The translations under genes were made by a program, and so were the position numbers. A stretch of DNA of 64,000 nt from Datura wrightii (taxonomy: Eukaryota > Streptophyta > Magnoliopsida > Solanales > Solanaceae). The stretch is taken from contig JASDFA010000018.1 of the NCBI GenBank assembly GCA_035772735.1, forward strand, positions 64,262,001 through 64,326,000. Reading direction: 5' to 3'. Shown here piece after piece: positions 1 through 12,444 of the stretch (positions are counted from its first letter, which is position 1; every line of letters begins with the position of its first letter). The notes beneath the pieces are model-generated. The model was not told the DNA's origin, did no database searches, and worked only from the letters and a program-made list of their open reading frames with translations.

Positions 1-1047
1 ATGAATTTTGTTTTGGCCGACTCACGGGCCTTATTTAATGGCTAGTTCATGTATGTACAAGTATGTTTATGATTATCATGATTTAACTATCCCATGAACT
101 CATGCAGGTTATACTATGAGCATTATATATGTTTTGAGAGTAGTATCGAACACCGAGTAGGTTCGGGGCCTAGGTTCTGCCCCAGACCTCACAAACTACA
201 TGCCACCACAGGTATGTTGGGACCTCCTATATGACTGTCCCCGGCCCAAATGGCCTTTTTCATGGTGATATCACACTTTCATGGTCCTACCCTAGGCAAG
301 GTATGGACACCCTCCCGACTAGGGTTACAAGTCGGGCTTCATGTGTGCTCATATGAGGTATGTCGGTTAAGAGAATTTCCCACTGTTCCTCATGATTTAT
401 GCATGTTTATGATTTTGTATATTGGCTCAAGTCATGTTAAATAAGGCTTTTCTCTTACGATTATGATTATGATTGTATTACGAATGTTTTGAAAACCTTG
501 AGCCTTATGTTATAGTACGATATTTATGACATGAGCATGATGTCCTACTCTTATGATCATTTATGAGATTGTATATTTTTAAATGTTAGTTTTACTTACC
601 TTGCATACTCAGTACATTCCAAGTACTGACCGCATACTTTCTATGTTGTATCGTTTTATGATACAGGACCCGGCTCTCAGGCTCACCCTCCTCAGTAAGT
701 CCTCAGAGTTTGCTATTAGCTTATTTGGTGAGTGCTCATGTTTCGAGGGCCATATTTCTAGACTCTATGCTTTTCTTTCAGTTTCAAAATTCTTGGGTTA
801 GTTTGGGCGTTTTCCCATCAACCCGTCTTTCATGATTATAGTTTTTTCAGACTACAGGTTGTATTCCACCGTCATGTATGGATTGTGTATTGTACTTTGT
901 CCGTGTTTATGACATGTTTACATTTTATTATGTTAAGTGTTCTACTTATGTGATTGAATTAGATGTATGATGCCATGGGTTGACTTGGGGTCTCTCGGGG
1001 CTCCTAGTCCCGTGTCTATGATCCGGGTGTACGTTCGGGTCGTGACA
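1..1047 (+). mobile_element. 3' portion of a G1-family Ty3/gypsy LTR
   Basis: The stretch ends in CGTGACA, the same TG..CA-type end seen in other gypsy LTRs of the window. It carries the same internal landmarks as the LTR at 4533-5885: the AGTAC-rich segment before the TGATACAGG box (about 600-670) and the CCATGGGTTGACTTGG box near the end (about 972-990). The start lies outside the window. No primer-binding site follows at 1048, so this is a 3' LTR or a solo LTR. Short ORFs inside it are chance. Confidence 0.7.
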
Positions 1048-2225
1048 CCCTATACCGTCAATTGAATCGAGAAATGTTACTTCATATTTAAATATATGTT
1101 TCAAGGTATGGGCCATCCTTTGAAAGGACGGTCTATCCATTGAGTAGTACTCTGATACTAAGAATTGATATCTACGGTTCAATTGACCGAACATCACATG
1201 TCTGTCTTCATGGAAGACGGTTAGTGTGTTCTTCCATCTTTTGCGGAATCAGAAAATTTTACTTAGGTAATTTCATCTTTCTCAGAAATCACAGACAATG
1301 GATAGTTCTTGTCTAATTTCATGGTCAAAATGCAATCAATAAACAATGAAGCACAGAGTTATACATTCGTAAGCCCTGTCCAATTAATCTAACAATAAAT
1401 TCTCAAGTTTCACCCCTCAAAGTTTTCTTTCCAAGTGAAGTTATACCTATCCCTACCAACATAGTTTGTGGAAACATCACATTAAACATGAAATCAAATG
1501 CATAGGTTGAGAATCATTACCAAAGTAAGTGTGTGCTGATGAAGTGTTGTGAGGCGATTGACTTGGGTGAGAAACCCTAGGCTTTCGTATATCTGTGTGT
1601 GTGATTGATGTGTGCACAGTGATACAATTGTTGAGAAACTTGAATGAGCAATAATAGAGGAGTTCTTTGAATAGAGAAGAAGAGGGAAAAAATGAAGAAG
1701 ATGACGGGGGAAAGGGCTGCGTGTGTCGATGATTGTGCGACCATCGCAAATCCATTTGATATTTTAAAGAAAAACACTTGGGTCAGTTCAGTCAAGCCCA
1801 TAGGTGACTAATTGAAGGCTGACCCAACCCAATTACACAATACCTGACCCAAACTTAAGTGTCCAAATGGGCCTATTGACTTTTCCTCATTAGTGACCAG
1901 AGACGGGCCAAAATATGGTTCGTCTGGGCAGAGTATGGTCCGTACATTTAACCATCTCTTGCCCCTTTCCTTTCTAGTGCAAGGTGCAGGAGACGGAAGA
2001 ATATGCATTCCATCCTCTGAAAGAACGCTCTATCTATTCAACCGTCATTTACACACTAGAAATCTTTCGTTTTGCTTTGGACCACTTTCCTCCAAATTTC
2101 TAAGTGTACCTGCATCTACTAACACCCATTAGTCAAAAAATTCTTGGGTTGCCTCCAAAGTAGTGCTTGATTTAATGTTGCAGCATGACGTAAATACTAC
2201 ACAAGATGTAGCATCTCTTTGGTAG
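1048..2225 (-). mobile_element. Degraded Athila/Tat-like retrotransposon debris
   Basis: No intact gene is visible. The part at 1070-1200 contains GGACGGTC-type words also seen at 57173-57480, as in Athila/Tat-type LTRs. At about 2140-2210 the minus strand reads like the 3' end of an Athila-type polyprotein: the phrase around GGGTTGCCTCCAAAGTAGTG recurs in that lineage. The outer chromovirus starts directly after it at 2226. Assignment rests on recalled motifs only; the middle (1240-2100) is unassigned. Confidence 0.35.
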
Positions 2226-5200
2226 TGTAATACACCGAAAGCACTAATATCAAACCTGAGGGTTCAAACGGAGAAAACCGAAATTTCTACACCAGGTCAC
2301 AGGATGATTGATCCAGTGACCCGTGAAGTACCCCATGAGTCATTAAGTGACTGGTGAGGTGGAAGGAAGTTCGCTAAGCTTTTTGGTGGTTTGGGGGTTG
2401 ACCACGAGGCAAGCCACAACTCATAGCCACGACAACGAGTCGTAAGGTTGGCTGTGGTCAGGAGTTTGACTTGGATGTTGAGATGTTGGGCAATGTTCAT
2501 CACAACTTGTCACCATGAGTTGTGGTGATTGGCGAGGTAGTGTTGTGCAGTGTTGGCAACGAGTGCAGGCAACGAGTTGTCCCCTCAAGCAATGAGTCAT
2601 CCAACCCCTCATTGGGACTGGCAGTGTGATTTTTTTGTGAATTTATTAAGGACTTTTCCGTAATATCTAAGCTCCTAAGACCTAAACTACATCTTTTTAA
2701 GCTAAGATAGGTGTGTTTTAAGAAGGTTTAACTCATTCTGTACCTATCCCTCTCCATGAATGCAAGACTAGAAGTTCCTAAGGGTGATCAAGCCTAGAAA
2801 TTCATCAAGTTCTTCCCTAATTCCTTTGAGTATTCAAGAAGGTTGTGAAAGCAGAAGTACCCAGGAAAGTAGGGTTATGGATGGGTGTATTATCCACTCC
2901 CATGGCTAATTCCTTCTCAAATTCATGGAATTCAAAGTTGATGAATATATGGATTTTTAACCCAACTTGTGAATTCTCTAAGTGTCTATCAGGGGTATAC
3001 TCTATTCATGTTTTTAATGTTGAATTCAGATTCATGGAAATGTTTTATAATATTTTCAATTACAATTTATGTTTTCAAAGTCTTACAATTATTGATCACG
3101 GGCAAAAATATATGCCCGAGATACTCTTTATTACTTAAATTAGTCTTGTTTATCTAAGTTATTGTATACATTTTCATGTAATTTTATATAATGTGGAGAT
3201 ATGTGCTAAACAACATGATTAGCCTTTGTTTTGTAGGTTTTGATGATGTTTGAGTAACTAATCCATGAGTTGGTGAAGTAGAAGCTTGGAAACGGAATTA
3301 ACACGCGAACGTCGGCAAGGAAGAGGCACAAAACAGCCCACCGGCGCGTCGACAAGGTGCCACGGCAGGCAGGCCGCTCAAAACAGCCCACCTGCGCGTT
3401 GGCAACGTGCCACGGCAGGTGGCCTCCGCGACCAAGGGGCTACAACGCGCTGCCCAGGCAGCATGACACGTTGCCAACGCGGCAAGGTGCTGCCTGGGCC
3501 GATTTCGGGTGATTTTCCAGAGAGCCTCCGCGTTCGTAGCGTGTCACGGAGGCCGTGCTCCGCGATGCACTCCGTGACACGTTGCTTGTTAATCCGGGAA
3601 AGATTCCTACTAATATAAATAGCACACTTAGGTTTATTTTTCAGAATTAAGACTTGGTGGAGCTAGGACGTGGGTTAGCAGCAGTTGAGGGACGAAAAAG
3701 CTAAGGGTTTTTCTCTCTTTCTTTCTTCTTTCAATCAATTGTACGTATGATTTACACTCATTTGAGGATGATCAATCCACAAATGAGTGGCTAATTCTCT
3801 TCCTTGCTAAGGTTTTGAACATGTGTAGTGAATTTTGATTGTGAATTATATGGTTTTTCATCTTCTTCTTTCATGTTGTTCTGTTAATTCTTGTTCTTAC
3901 TGCATTAGTGTGTGGCCAACATTAATGTACATCTAAAAAGTCGAATTTCACTCGAAAGAGCAAGAAATTGGAAAGTTGTGAATTAATAGGGTATTGTTCT
4001 TAACTTGATTTGGGAAAATTGGGTTTTGATATGCTTTCCTGATAGAAATATACTTGAAAGCCGTATTAGTCAATTTAGGAACCGGAATTGTATTGCTAGG
4101 TCATAAATTGCATTTGATCACAGAAATGTAGACGAATGGTTTATGATTCTAAAGTGAGATTAAATACGAGAGTTTTAATCTCTAGGCTAATGTTCTTGGC
4201 TAGCAACATGAAGAGAAGAATAACCGAATTATGATTACTATCGAATTCATTACTTGTTCTTAACCTTGGCATGCTCTTATCCATAGTTTCAATTCAAGTA
4301 AATATTTGTTAATAGTTTTAGTATATAGTTTATAAACAAAATTATTTAACTTTTGGTTACATTGTTGTCAACATAATTAGAAGTAAACTAGAATATAGTA
4401 TACTTAAGCAATTTTACTTATCCAGAGTCTCCTTGGATCGATACTTGGCTTACTTAGCCACTTTATTACTTGTTTGACCACGTGCACTTGCGTGTCGGTT
4501 TTTAACCCCTACCGAACCAGCCGAACAATTATAATGCCCAATTGTGAAAATTCATGAAATTGTTGAGATTATGATATATGTTTTCAAGTATGATGAGATG
4601 TATATGATGAAAGTATGATTTCGAATTACCCATTTTAATATCCATGATTTTTACTATCTAAAGTATTTATAAGTTTTGGCAAGCCCATATGATCAATTAT
4701 GTTCATGATTTACTTCAATTTCATGTTATTAGATTACCACATAGTTTTGGAGTCTAGACTCCTACTTTTCATCTTGTGGTATGGTTTGAGCCAAGGCTCC
4801 TCATGATATGTTTTCAGGTTATACATGTATGATTAAGATTCAGCTTCATTGCAAGATGATGGTTCAGCTTCGTTGAAAAATGATGGAGAGCATATGCATG
4901 TTTTTAGGAGTAGTGTCTAGCACCGAGTAGGCTAAAGGTTCGGTCAATCCTGTGCCTCAGAACTACATGCCAACTTAGGTATGTTAAGATTATTTAGGAC
5001 CTCCCTTGTGAACTTCCCTTCCTCCAAGAGACCTTCAGCTTGATATCCATATCATGGTAGCGCCCTTAGCCCTGGAAAGTCTTTGGACGGCTCTGCCTAC
5101 TTCAGTGTAATAGTCGGGACCACGTAAGCTCTATCATGGTAATGTTAGTTATATGATGAGTCTCCCATTGTTCCTCATAATTTCAGTTATGCATGTTCCT

Positions 5201-5885
5201 CAGTCATGATATTATGTTTTCAGCAGTTTTGACCCAATGTTCAATTTTACTTATGATTATTAGTTTTTTAGATTTGGGTCATTCGATTCAGTTAAAATAT
5301 TTAGTTATGTTTAAATCATGTTTTCAGATACTAGCATGCAAGGCCTACTCTCAAAATCTCATAATGAAATGTTTTATGATATGCATGATTTCTAATTTTT
5401 ACTTACTTAGCGGTTTTACTTACCTTGCATACTCGGTAAATTCCACATACTGACTGCATACTTTATGATGTATCATTTCATAATACAGGCTCGGACATTC
5501 AGGTTCACTACCGTCGTTAGCAAATCCTCAGGGTTAGCATCTTTCATCCAGAGTTGGTGAGTCCTCATTGTTCGAGGACCCTTTTATCAGCTTGTATTTA
5601 ATATTTTCAGTTTCAGTCTTTAGTGAGTTAGTTGGGGCCTTGTCCCATCAACTTGTCAGTTATGTATAGGCTTATCAAATATAGTATGTTTTCAATTTCA
5701 AATCGTTGTTATGCATTCAGATGTTCAGATGTTGTTATATTCTCAAACTTCCGCTATTTCACATGTTAGACTTTTTGCATTTATCATGTTGAGCTTTAGA
5801 TGTAATTTTTATGCCATGGGTTGACTTGGAGCCTCTCGAAGTTCTTCGTTTCGTATCTTGCTTCAGGCCTATGTTCGGCGTGAAA
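2226..5885 (+). mobile_element. 5' LTR of the outer G1 chromovirus, split by a nested LTR
   Basis: The LTR starts TGTAATACAC at 2226 and ends at 5885 in CGTGAAA, a decayed CGTGACA. Removing the nested Tat-like LTR and one ATTAT copy leaves about 2.2 kb, matching the minus-strand G1 LTR at 54151-56356. Its first 400 bases hold ACGAGTCGT-like words. The middle carries a TAGCACCGAGTAGG box (about 4917-4931) that recurs, reversed, in G1 copies at 50-55 kb. Gag follows after a degenerate primer site. Confidence 0.75.
3093..4527 (+). mobile_element. Solo Tat-like Ty3/gypsy LTR nested in the G1 5' LTR
   Basis: The 1435-bp LTR begins TGATCACGGGC and ends CCGAACA. It is flanked by a perfect 5-bp target duplication, ATTAT at 3088-3092 and 4528-4532. 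The host LTR reads through on either side. The first 30 bases contain a small inverted repeat (CGGGCA..TGCCCG). It resembles in length and start structure the solo LTR at 31487-32924. No internal region is present, so it is a solo LTR left by recombination. The GC-rich part (3290-3580) yields spurious ORFs. Confidence 0.75.
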
Positions 5886-5889
5886 AACT

Positions 5890-5901
5890 TTATATCAGAG
5901 A
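5890..5901 (+). other. Degenerate primer-binding site (tRNA-iMet type) of the outer element
   Basis: The bases after the LTR read TTATATCAGAGA. This aligns with the TGGTATCAGAGC site of the inner element at 10544 with several changes. It fixes the + strand polarity of the outer element. Confidence 0.6.
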
Positions 5902-6084
5902 AAAGGTTTAAAGTATCCTAGGGTGTCTGAATAAGTAGTCTTTTTCATGGGTGTGAAGTGCGCCACACTTATAATGAAGAGGCTACGAAATGTTTTAGGA
6001 AATGTTCCCTTCTTTCATAATCTAAGTGGTGCAATGAAATGTCTCTCTATCATTCTAACTCATGCTATGCGCGTTCGCAGAATT

Positions 6085-7115
6085 ATGCATCCTCGCCGAC
6101 TTAATGGAAGAAGGAACAGAAATGGAAACGGCAATGAGGATGGGCACCAGAAGGCCTAACCAGCCCCCGAGAATCATGTGCCCGAGCAGGTTGCCCATGC
6201 GGAGTTTAGGGATGCCGTCTAGATGTTGGCACAGGCACTGACCTCCCAAGTAAACCAACAGGTAGTAGCACATGACGGAAAGAGTCAGGGACTTTCTTTG
6301 GATGAACTCTCTAGAGTTTGTCGGATCGAAGGTGGATGAGGATCCACACGAGTTTATTGATCAGATTTAGAAAATCATCTAGATCATGGGGGTGACAAGT
6401 GAAGAGTGCATAGACTTAGCCTCTTATTAGCTGAAAGGGGTTGAACATATCTAGTTCAGACAGTGGAAGGATAGTGGGGCAGTTGGAGCAGGCCCTATTG
6501 GTTGGGATGAGTTCTATATCATGTTTTTGGATCGGTTTTTCCCCAAGAGATAAGGGAGATCAAAGAAGATGAATTTGTGAACTTGAGACAGAACAACATG
6601 ATGGTCCAAGAGTATGCTTTAGCATTCACCCGTGATCCAAATATGCAGCTGAGATGTTGCCAGGTCAGAGGGCTCGAGTGAGCCGGTTCGTGCATGGGAT
6701 AGCCGACTATTTGGTCAAAGATTGCCGGAATGGAATGCTTCATTAGGACATTGACTTCTCATGGATACTTCTATGCCCAGTGGATATAGGCGGTATAGGC
6801 GAGTGAGTGGGAGAGAGAGGCCAAGAGGGCCAGGGCTAATAGCTTTAGATTCTCCCAGCAAAGACCTGGTGATGGGTACCGTCAGCAGTTCCATACAAGA
6901 TCATCAGCCCCAGTGTCATCAGCAGAGAGTGTGTAATCAAATCTAGGCATGACAATAGGGGATGAGCATCAAGCTCTCGAGGTCAGGGGAGAATATCTAT
7001 AGAGCCCAGTATTCCATCTTGTGCCAGGTGCAGTAGGAGGCACACTGGACTTTGCTTAGCAGGTACAGATGCTTCTTTCGGGTGTGGAAAGCCCAGACAT
7101 CTGCTCAAAGATTTT
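6085..7115 (+). pseudogene. Decayed gag of the outer G1 chromovirus
   Basis: This is the remains of the retrotransposon capsid (Gag) gene. The likely start is ATG at 6085, with a basic N-terminus (MHPRRLNGRR). Reading on needs several frame changes and passes many stops. Retained blocks include DEDPHEFIDQ (about 6340) and a terminal zinc-knuckle region at about 7008-7110 (CARC..H..LCLAGTDASFGCGK). In the second knuckle the expected first Cys is Ser. In chromoviruses Gag forms the cytoplasmic particle; this copy cannot make one. The N-terminus matches the short gag stub at 53877-54100 (minus), tying both to family G1. Confidence 0.65.
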
Positions 7116-7259
7116 CTAGCAACTAGACAGGTCCATGGTAGAGGATAAGACCCATCCACTAGTTTAGTTGCCCCACCAGCATGCTTATCTTAGTAGGGTG
7201 CCTCCACTAGTCCAGGTGGCGGTAAGCGTCAGAATAGATTCTATGCCCTTGCGTCTCAT

Positions 7260-8233
7260 CAGGAGCAGAAGGCCTCTCCCGGTGTAGTTATTGATATGTT
7301 ACGAGTATTCCATGTTGATGTATATTCTTTATTAGATCCAGGGACTACCTTATGTTTTGTGATGCCCTATGTTTCTAGTAGTTTCAGAGTCAGTCCCGAA
7401 ATCCTATTAGAACCTTTCTCAGTCTTTTCTCTAGTCAGTGATTTAGTTATAGGTCGACGCGTATATAGAAATTGCCCTGTCATGGTCCTTTAGAAAGTCA
7501 CCTTATTAGAGTTAGTAGAGCTAGCCATTACAGATTTTGATGTTATCTTTGGCATAGATTGGCTACATGCATGTTATGCCTCAGTAAATTGTAGAACTCG
7601 TGCGATAGAGTTCCGATTTTCGGATGAGCCCGTCCTAGAGTGAAAGGGTAGTTCAGCTATTCCTGTAGGTTGCTTCATTTACTACCTTAAGGCTAGAAAG
7701 ATGATTTCTAAAGGTTGCGTGTACCACCTAGTTAGGGTTAAGGATGCTACATTAGAGACCCTGACTATCCAGTTAGTTCCTGTGGTGTGTTAATATCCAA
7801 AAGTGTTTCCAGATGATTTGCCGAGACTTTCTCCAAGTGGGTGATCGATTTTTATATTGACCTTCTTATTGATACATAACCTATATCTATTCCTCCTTAT
7901 ATAATGGCTCCGACTGAGCTAAAGTAGTTGAAGGAGCAATTGAAGGATCTTTTAGGCAAGGGTTTCATCAGACCTAGCAAATCCCCGTGGGGTGCACCAG
8001 TTCTCTTTGTCATAAAGAAATATAGTTCCCTCTGAATGTGCATTGACTGTCAACAATTAAACAAAGTTACAATCAAGAACAAGCATCCTCTACGCAAATT
8101 GATGACTTGTTTGACCAGCTTTAGGATGCCAAGTGTTTCTCAAGGATAGACCTCAGATCCGGGTATCATCAACTTAGGGTTAGGGAGAGTGACATTCAAA
8201 AGACAGCTTTTAAGACTCGGTATAGTCACTATG
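7260..8233 (+). pseudogene. Protease and start of reverse transcriptase, outer G1 chromovirus
   Basis: This is the first part of pol. At 7296-7493 an open stretch holds the aspartic protease block with LLDPGTTLCFV, where the catalytic D-(S/T)-G of retropepsins appears as DPG. Next come the linker to reverse transcriptase (FGIDWLHACYASV, about 7548-7590) and RT start blocks (about 7860-8230), broken by stops. The frame stops dead at 8233, where the G2 element is inserted. RT resumes at 17917 with the next codons, so the two pieces were once continuous. Nothing here can be functional. Confidence 0.7.
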
Positions 8234-10539
8234 TGTAACACCCTGAAAGTTATCTAGACCAAACTCAGACTTTGCATGAAAAACAAGAAAGCACCAGAAA
8301 ATTTTTGTCACAGAACGACCTAGACAATGAGTCATTGTCACCTTTAATGGTCCATTGTTTGAATCGTTGTCTATCCTGCAAATTTCCTTTTGGGAACCAA
8401 TGAGACATAGGACGACCCGTTGGAAGGAGTAACGAGTCGTCCATTGTATCTCAGGTCCAGAAACCTGCCAGACCTTCCCCTGAACCAATGAGTGGGACTA
8501 ACCACTCGTAGTTTATGACAACGAGTCGTTGTTTCCACCCATTGACAAAACCAACAACCCTTCAGGTCAAAACAATGTTGACCACGAGCAGACACAATGA
8601 CCCATTAGTTCTACCAACGAGTCGTGGTGTCATCCGTAGTAGAGGGGTAAGTTTTTCCTTCCAATGACAAAGGGAGGTACCAACTACTCGTTGGTTCATC
8701 CAACGAGTCATAGTCTCCATCCATTTCCTAATCCAGTGAACCCTGTTTCTAGGCCCAAAACCAATGACTGGTCCCAATGAGTCGTTCTTCCAACCAACGA
8801 CTCATTGTGCAACCTGTTGGTCCCCTGACGGGCAGTTTTTAGATTTTTCTTCTAGGGTTATTTTAGAAACTTCCCATCTTTTAATCCCTAAACTATGTCA
8901 TTTTGGGTTATATTCAGGGGATTGAGAGGGGTAATCGATGTTCACTCTTTATTCCTCTCACTCCCTCAAAAGTCAGAACGTAAAACTTAGTCAAAAGCAC
9001 AGAGCAGGAACAAGGGTTTGATTTTCTTCTTAGATCTTCTCAAAGGTTTTTTCTGGGGTTTTCATCACCAGGTATGTGAGAATTTAGCAAGGGACCTATC
9101 CTTCCCTTGTGCCTCAAAACCCATTTAAATTTTTTTATCAGCTCTAGCCCTGAGTTTTTGAGACTTAGAAATTTTTTAGTCAGAATCCGATTCAATTCAT
9201 GTGGAATGTTGTTCATATTGTTAGCTGCTATATTTCCATTACATAGAAATCATGTTGATACTTGCTTCCCATAAATGGTTTTTAGCCCTAGTTCTTAAAT
9301 ACAGAAAGTAGGGTCTTACATAATTATATATACATAATGTTGCTTGACTCTATCAGTGTTGGAAATTCCATGTTATCATTATTAGTTAAATGCTCATTCA
9401 GTTGCATGCTAGCTCAAGTTCAGTCATGACATTAATATCTTCAGTATCTTTTAGTAATGTCAGCTGATAAATTTTACTATATTCATTTATTGAGGTGTTA
9501 GTAATGCCTCCCAATTATCAGTTATCAGTTTTTTCTTTACACTGTCACAACGCTTCCAGGTAAGCAGCTCTGGCAAGTCTTAAAACACCAATTGCAGTAT
9601 TTGGTCCGATAAGACTCTCAGGGTACTTCCATATAAGTTCCCTGACTTATTCTTGGTCCCCAACATCCAGCTATCAGCTTAGTAGACAATTGTGATTTAT
9701 CCAGTGGGAGTAGTACTTAGCACCAAGCAGACCGGGGTTTCAACGCACCCAAGTTCCCTGTTGCCACTGTAGGTTATTAGCCCATCGGGCCCCAGATTTG
9801 TGATCACCCTATTCATGCATTTATACCCTGGAAAGGTATATTGGGTCCTATTGATGGGGCGTCTACATCGAACTCCATGTCTAGCTCACGTGGTTATATG
9901 TCGGTTATAGACTTTCCTACTAGTTAGTACATCTCAGATCAGTTTAGCTCAGTTCAGTATCTTGGATCCAAGACATGTATATGACCATCAACCAGGGTCA
10001 TTATTGACCATATCAGTTATATTTCAGTAGTATTAGTTTTCAACATTTCATTTAGTAATTTCATGTCATTTCAGTTCTGTTACTTATTCTTCCATGTTTG
10101 TTATATCTCTTGCTTACTCAGTACAATCAAAGTACTGACGCGTACTTTCCATGTTGTATCGTATCATGATACAGGCGCAGGTTCTTAGTCCCAGCATCGT
10201 CAGTAGTTCCCTCGGACGATATCAGCAGCACATTTGGTGAGTCCTCATCTTTTGAGGACGATATTTATTTTCAGTTAGACTTTAGAGTTACCTGGGGTCT
10301 TGTCCCAGCAACTCATCATTGATTAGATGGCTTTCAGACATAGACACAGATTTTCAGTATTGTATTTCCGATATATTGACTCTTATCAAATCAGTTTTTC
10401 TTAAATGATTTTACTTATTTAAAGCTTCCGCTCATGTTTACTCAGTTTACTAGTGTTATGATAGACCATGTATTGGCTTGGACTTACTTGTGACTCCAAG
10501 TATCGTGTCTCATCCAAGGTATAGACTTGGCTCATGACA
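8234..10539 (+). mobile_element. 5' LTR of the G2 element
   Basis: The LTR runs TGTAACACCC..CATGACA and is 2306 bp long. The first 600 bases carry many ACGA(G/C)TCGT-type palindromic words, for example at about 8430, 8520, 8612 and 8777. ORFs on either strand in this part are artefacts of the motif. The TCATGATACAGG box near 10165-10177 is shared with the 3' LTR and other gypsy LTRs in the window. Confidence 0.85.
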
Positions 10540-10543
10540 AACT

Positions 10544-10555
10544 TGGTATCAGAGC
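10544..10555 (+). other. Primer-binding site for initiator methionine tRNA, G2 element
   Basis: TGGTATCAGAGC lies four bases after the LTR end. It is complementary to the 3' end of plant initiator-Met tRNA, the usual minus-strand primer of Ty3/gypsy elements. Confidence 0.9.
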
Positions 10556-10758
10556 ACTAGGTTTAGAGTATCCTAGGATGTCTGAAAGCCACGTCAAGTA
10601 GAGTCCTTTTTATGGGTGTGAAGCGCGCCACACTTATGACACGGTGTCTACAAGACATTATTAGGAAAACTCCCTTTTGTTTGTACTCCTTATCATGCGA
10701 TGAAGTTCAATTCCAGAAACGTTCTCCTAACTCGTGCTCTATTTCGTTTTAGCAAACT

Positions 10759-11790
10759 ATGCCTCCAAAATAAGGAAACAGAAGGAGGGCTAGCATTGCC
10801 AATCGAGCTGCCCCACCAGCTCCAGAAGCCCCTCAGGACAATCAAGTATCCTCAGCGGAATTCAGAGCGGCAATCTAGCTGCTGGCTCATACAATGACTA
10901 ATCAAGTGAACCAACAGGTGGTTCCGGTGAACACAAACGGGTCCGCAACAGCTGCTAGGGTTTGGGACTTCACCCAAATGAACCCTCCACCTTATCATGG
11001 ATCTAAAGTGGGAGAGGACCGATAGGAGTTTGTACATGAGGTGTAGAAGATCACCCATATTATCATTGTTAGTTCCATGTAGAGTGCTAATCTAGCTGCC
11101 AACAAGTTGAAAGGGTTGGCACAGATTTGGTACGATTAGGGGAAGGAAGGGATGCCAGTAACACTAGAACCGGTCTAGTGGGAAAAGTTCACAACAGCAT
11201 TTCAAGACAGATACTTTCTCCGGGAGCTGAGGGAGGCTAAGGTCGCAGAGTTCGTGAACTTGAAGTAGGGTAACAGGACCGTGGAGGAATATGCATTGGA
11301 GTTCACTCGATTGTCGAGGTATGCTCTAGAGATGGTAGCCGAGCCAAGGGCTTGTATGCTTAAGTTTGTCAATGGAGTGTCAAACCCAATACTTAAGGAG
11401 TGTAGGACCGTGATGCTCATAATGGATATTGACCTCTCCAGCCTCATCATTCATGACCAGTAGATTGAGGCAGAAAAGTTGAAGGATGTGGTGTAGGAGA
11501 ACAAGTGGGCTAGAACAAGTCAATCAGACTATAGCCACCAGAGATCTGGCGGCAGTAACCATCCACAGAAGCAGCAATAGAGGACTCCAATACCCACCTC
11601 AGATAGCACCCCTACTTTTCGGCCCCGCAAGGATCGGAAGGGTGGAGCATCTAGCTCTCAGCCCCAGAGTTACAGTGTCAGCAACCATTATCCATCTTTC
11701 CTAAGTGTAGCAAGAACCATCCAGTTTAATGCCTCCAGGGAAAAGAGGGCTGCTTTGGGTGTGGATAGCTAGGTTACCGGCTAAAAGAAT
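10759..11790 (+). pseudogene. Decayed gag of the G2 element
   Basis: This is a retrotransposon capsid gene. The start is MPPK at 10759, followed at codon 5 by a TAA where relatives read on. Capsid blocks are readable across further stops: PPYHGSKVGED (about 10990), LKGLAQIWYD, FQDRYFLRELREAKVAEF (about 11200) and a long clean block at 11281-11460 (VEEYALEFTRLSRYALEMV). The zinc-knuckle region is at about 11700-11800 (CSKNH, CFGCG, YRLKECP), with Tyr in the knuckle His position. Many stops sit where a Gln or Trp codon is expected, fitting decay of methylated DNA. Confidence 0.75.
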
Positions 11791-11929
11791 GTCCGTCAAC
11801 AGGACGGGGGAGATAAAAGTCTACCACTTCAGTAGCCCAGTAGGTCATCCATCTCAGCAAGGTAACACTTCAAGCACAGATGGCAAACAACACCAAAATC
11901 ACTTTTATGCTTTGTCCTCTCATCAGAAT

Positions 11930-12345
11930 CAGGAGAGCTTACCTGACGTGGTCACGGGAATGTTACGTCTCTTCCATCTAGATGTGTATGCCCTACTAGA
12001 TCCAGGAGCCACACTATCATTCGTGACTCCCTATGTAGCGTCCACTTTGAAATTAGACCAAAAGACCTCGCATAACCATTCTTAGTCTCTACCCCAGTTG
12101 GCGAGTCAGTTAGAGTCAGCCGAGTGTATAGAAACTGTCAGTCTTAGTATCGAGTAAAGTCATTCCAGTTGATCTAATAGAGTTATATGTGGTTAGTTTT
12201 GACATCATTCTTGACATGGATTGGCTACACTCCAATTATGCCTCATTCGACTACAGAACTAGAGTTCTCATATTTCAGTCTCCAAATAAACCAGTCTTAG
12301 AATAGATAGTAGTATTTCAGCACCTAGGGGTCGGTTTATTTCCTA
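11930..12345 (+). pseudogene. Protease region of the G2 polyprotein
   Basis: An aspartic protease block reads HLDVYALLDPGATLSFVTPY at about 11976-12035. The D-P-G triad replaces the canonical D-(S/T)-G, as in the outer element. The conserved continuation DIILDMDWLHSNYASFDY lies near 12200-12260 after a frameshift. The enzyme would cut Gag-Pol inside the particle; frame breaks make this copy inactive. Gag ends upstream and RT begins downstream in the usual Ty3/gypsy order. Confidence 0.65.
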
Positions 12346-12444
12346 CCTTAAGGAAAGGAAGCTCATTTTTAAAGGGTGCATCTATCACCTAGTTCGGTTT
12401 GAATATTCTAGCTCTGAGACCCCAATTATCTAGTAAGTTCCAGT

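Noticed and set aside
3286..3625. GC-rich 110-codon ORF (Arg/Gly/Ser-rich)
   Set aside because: It lies in the GC-rich part of the nested Tat-like LTR, with an equally long antisense ORF; the direct repeat of AAAACAGCCCACC explains it.
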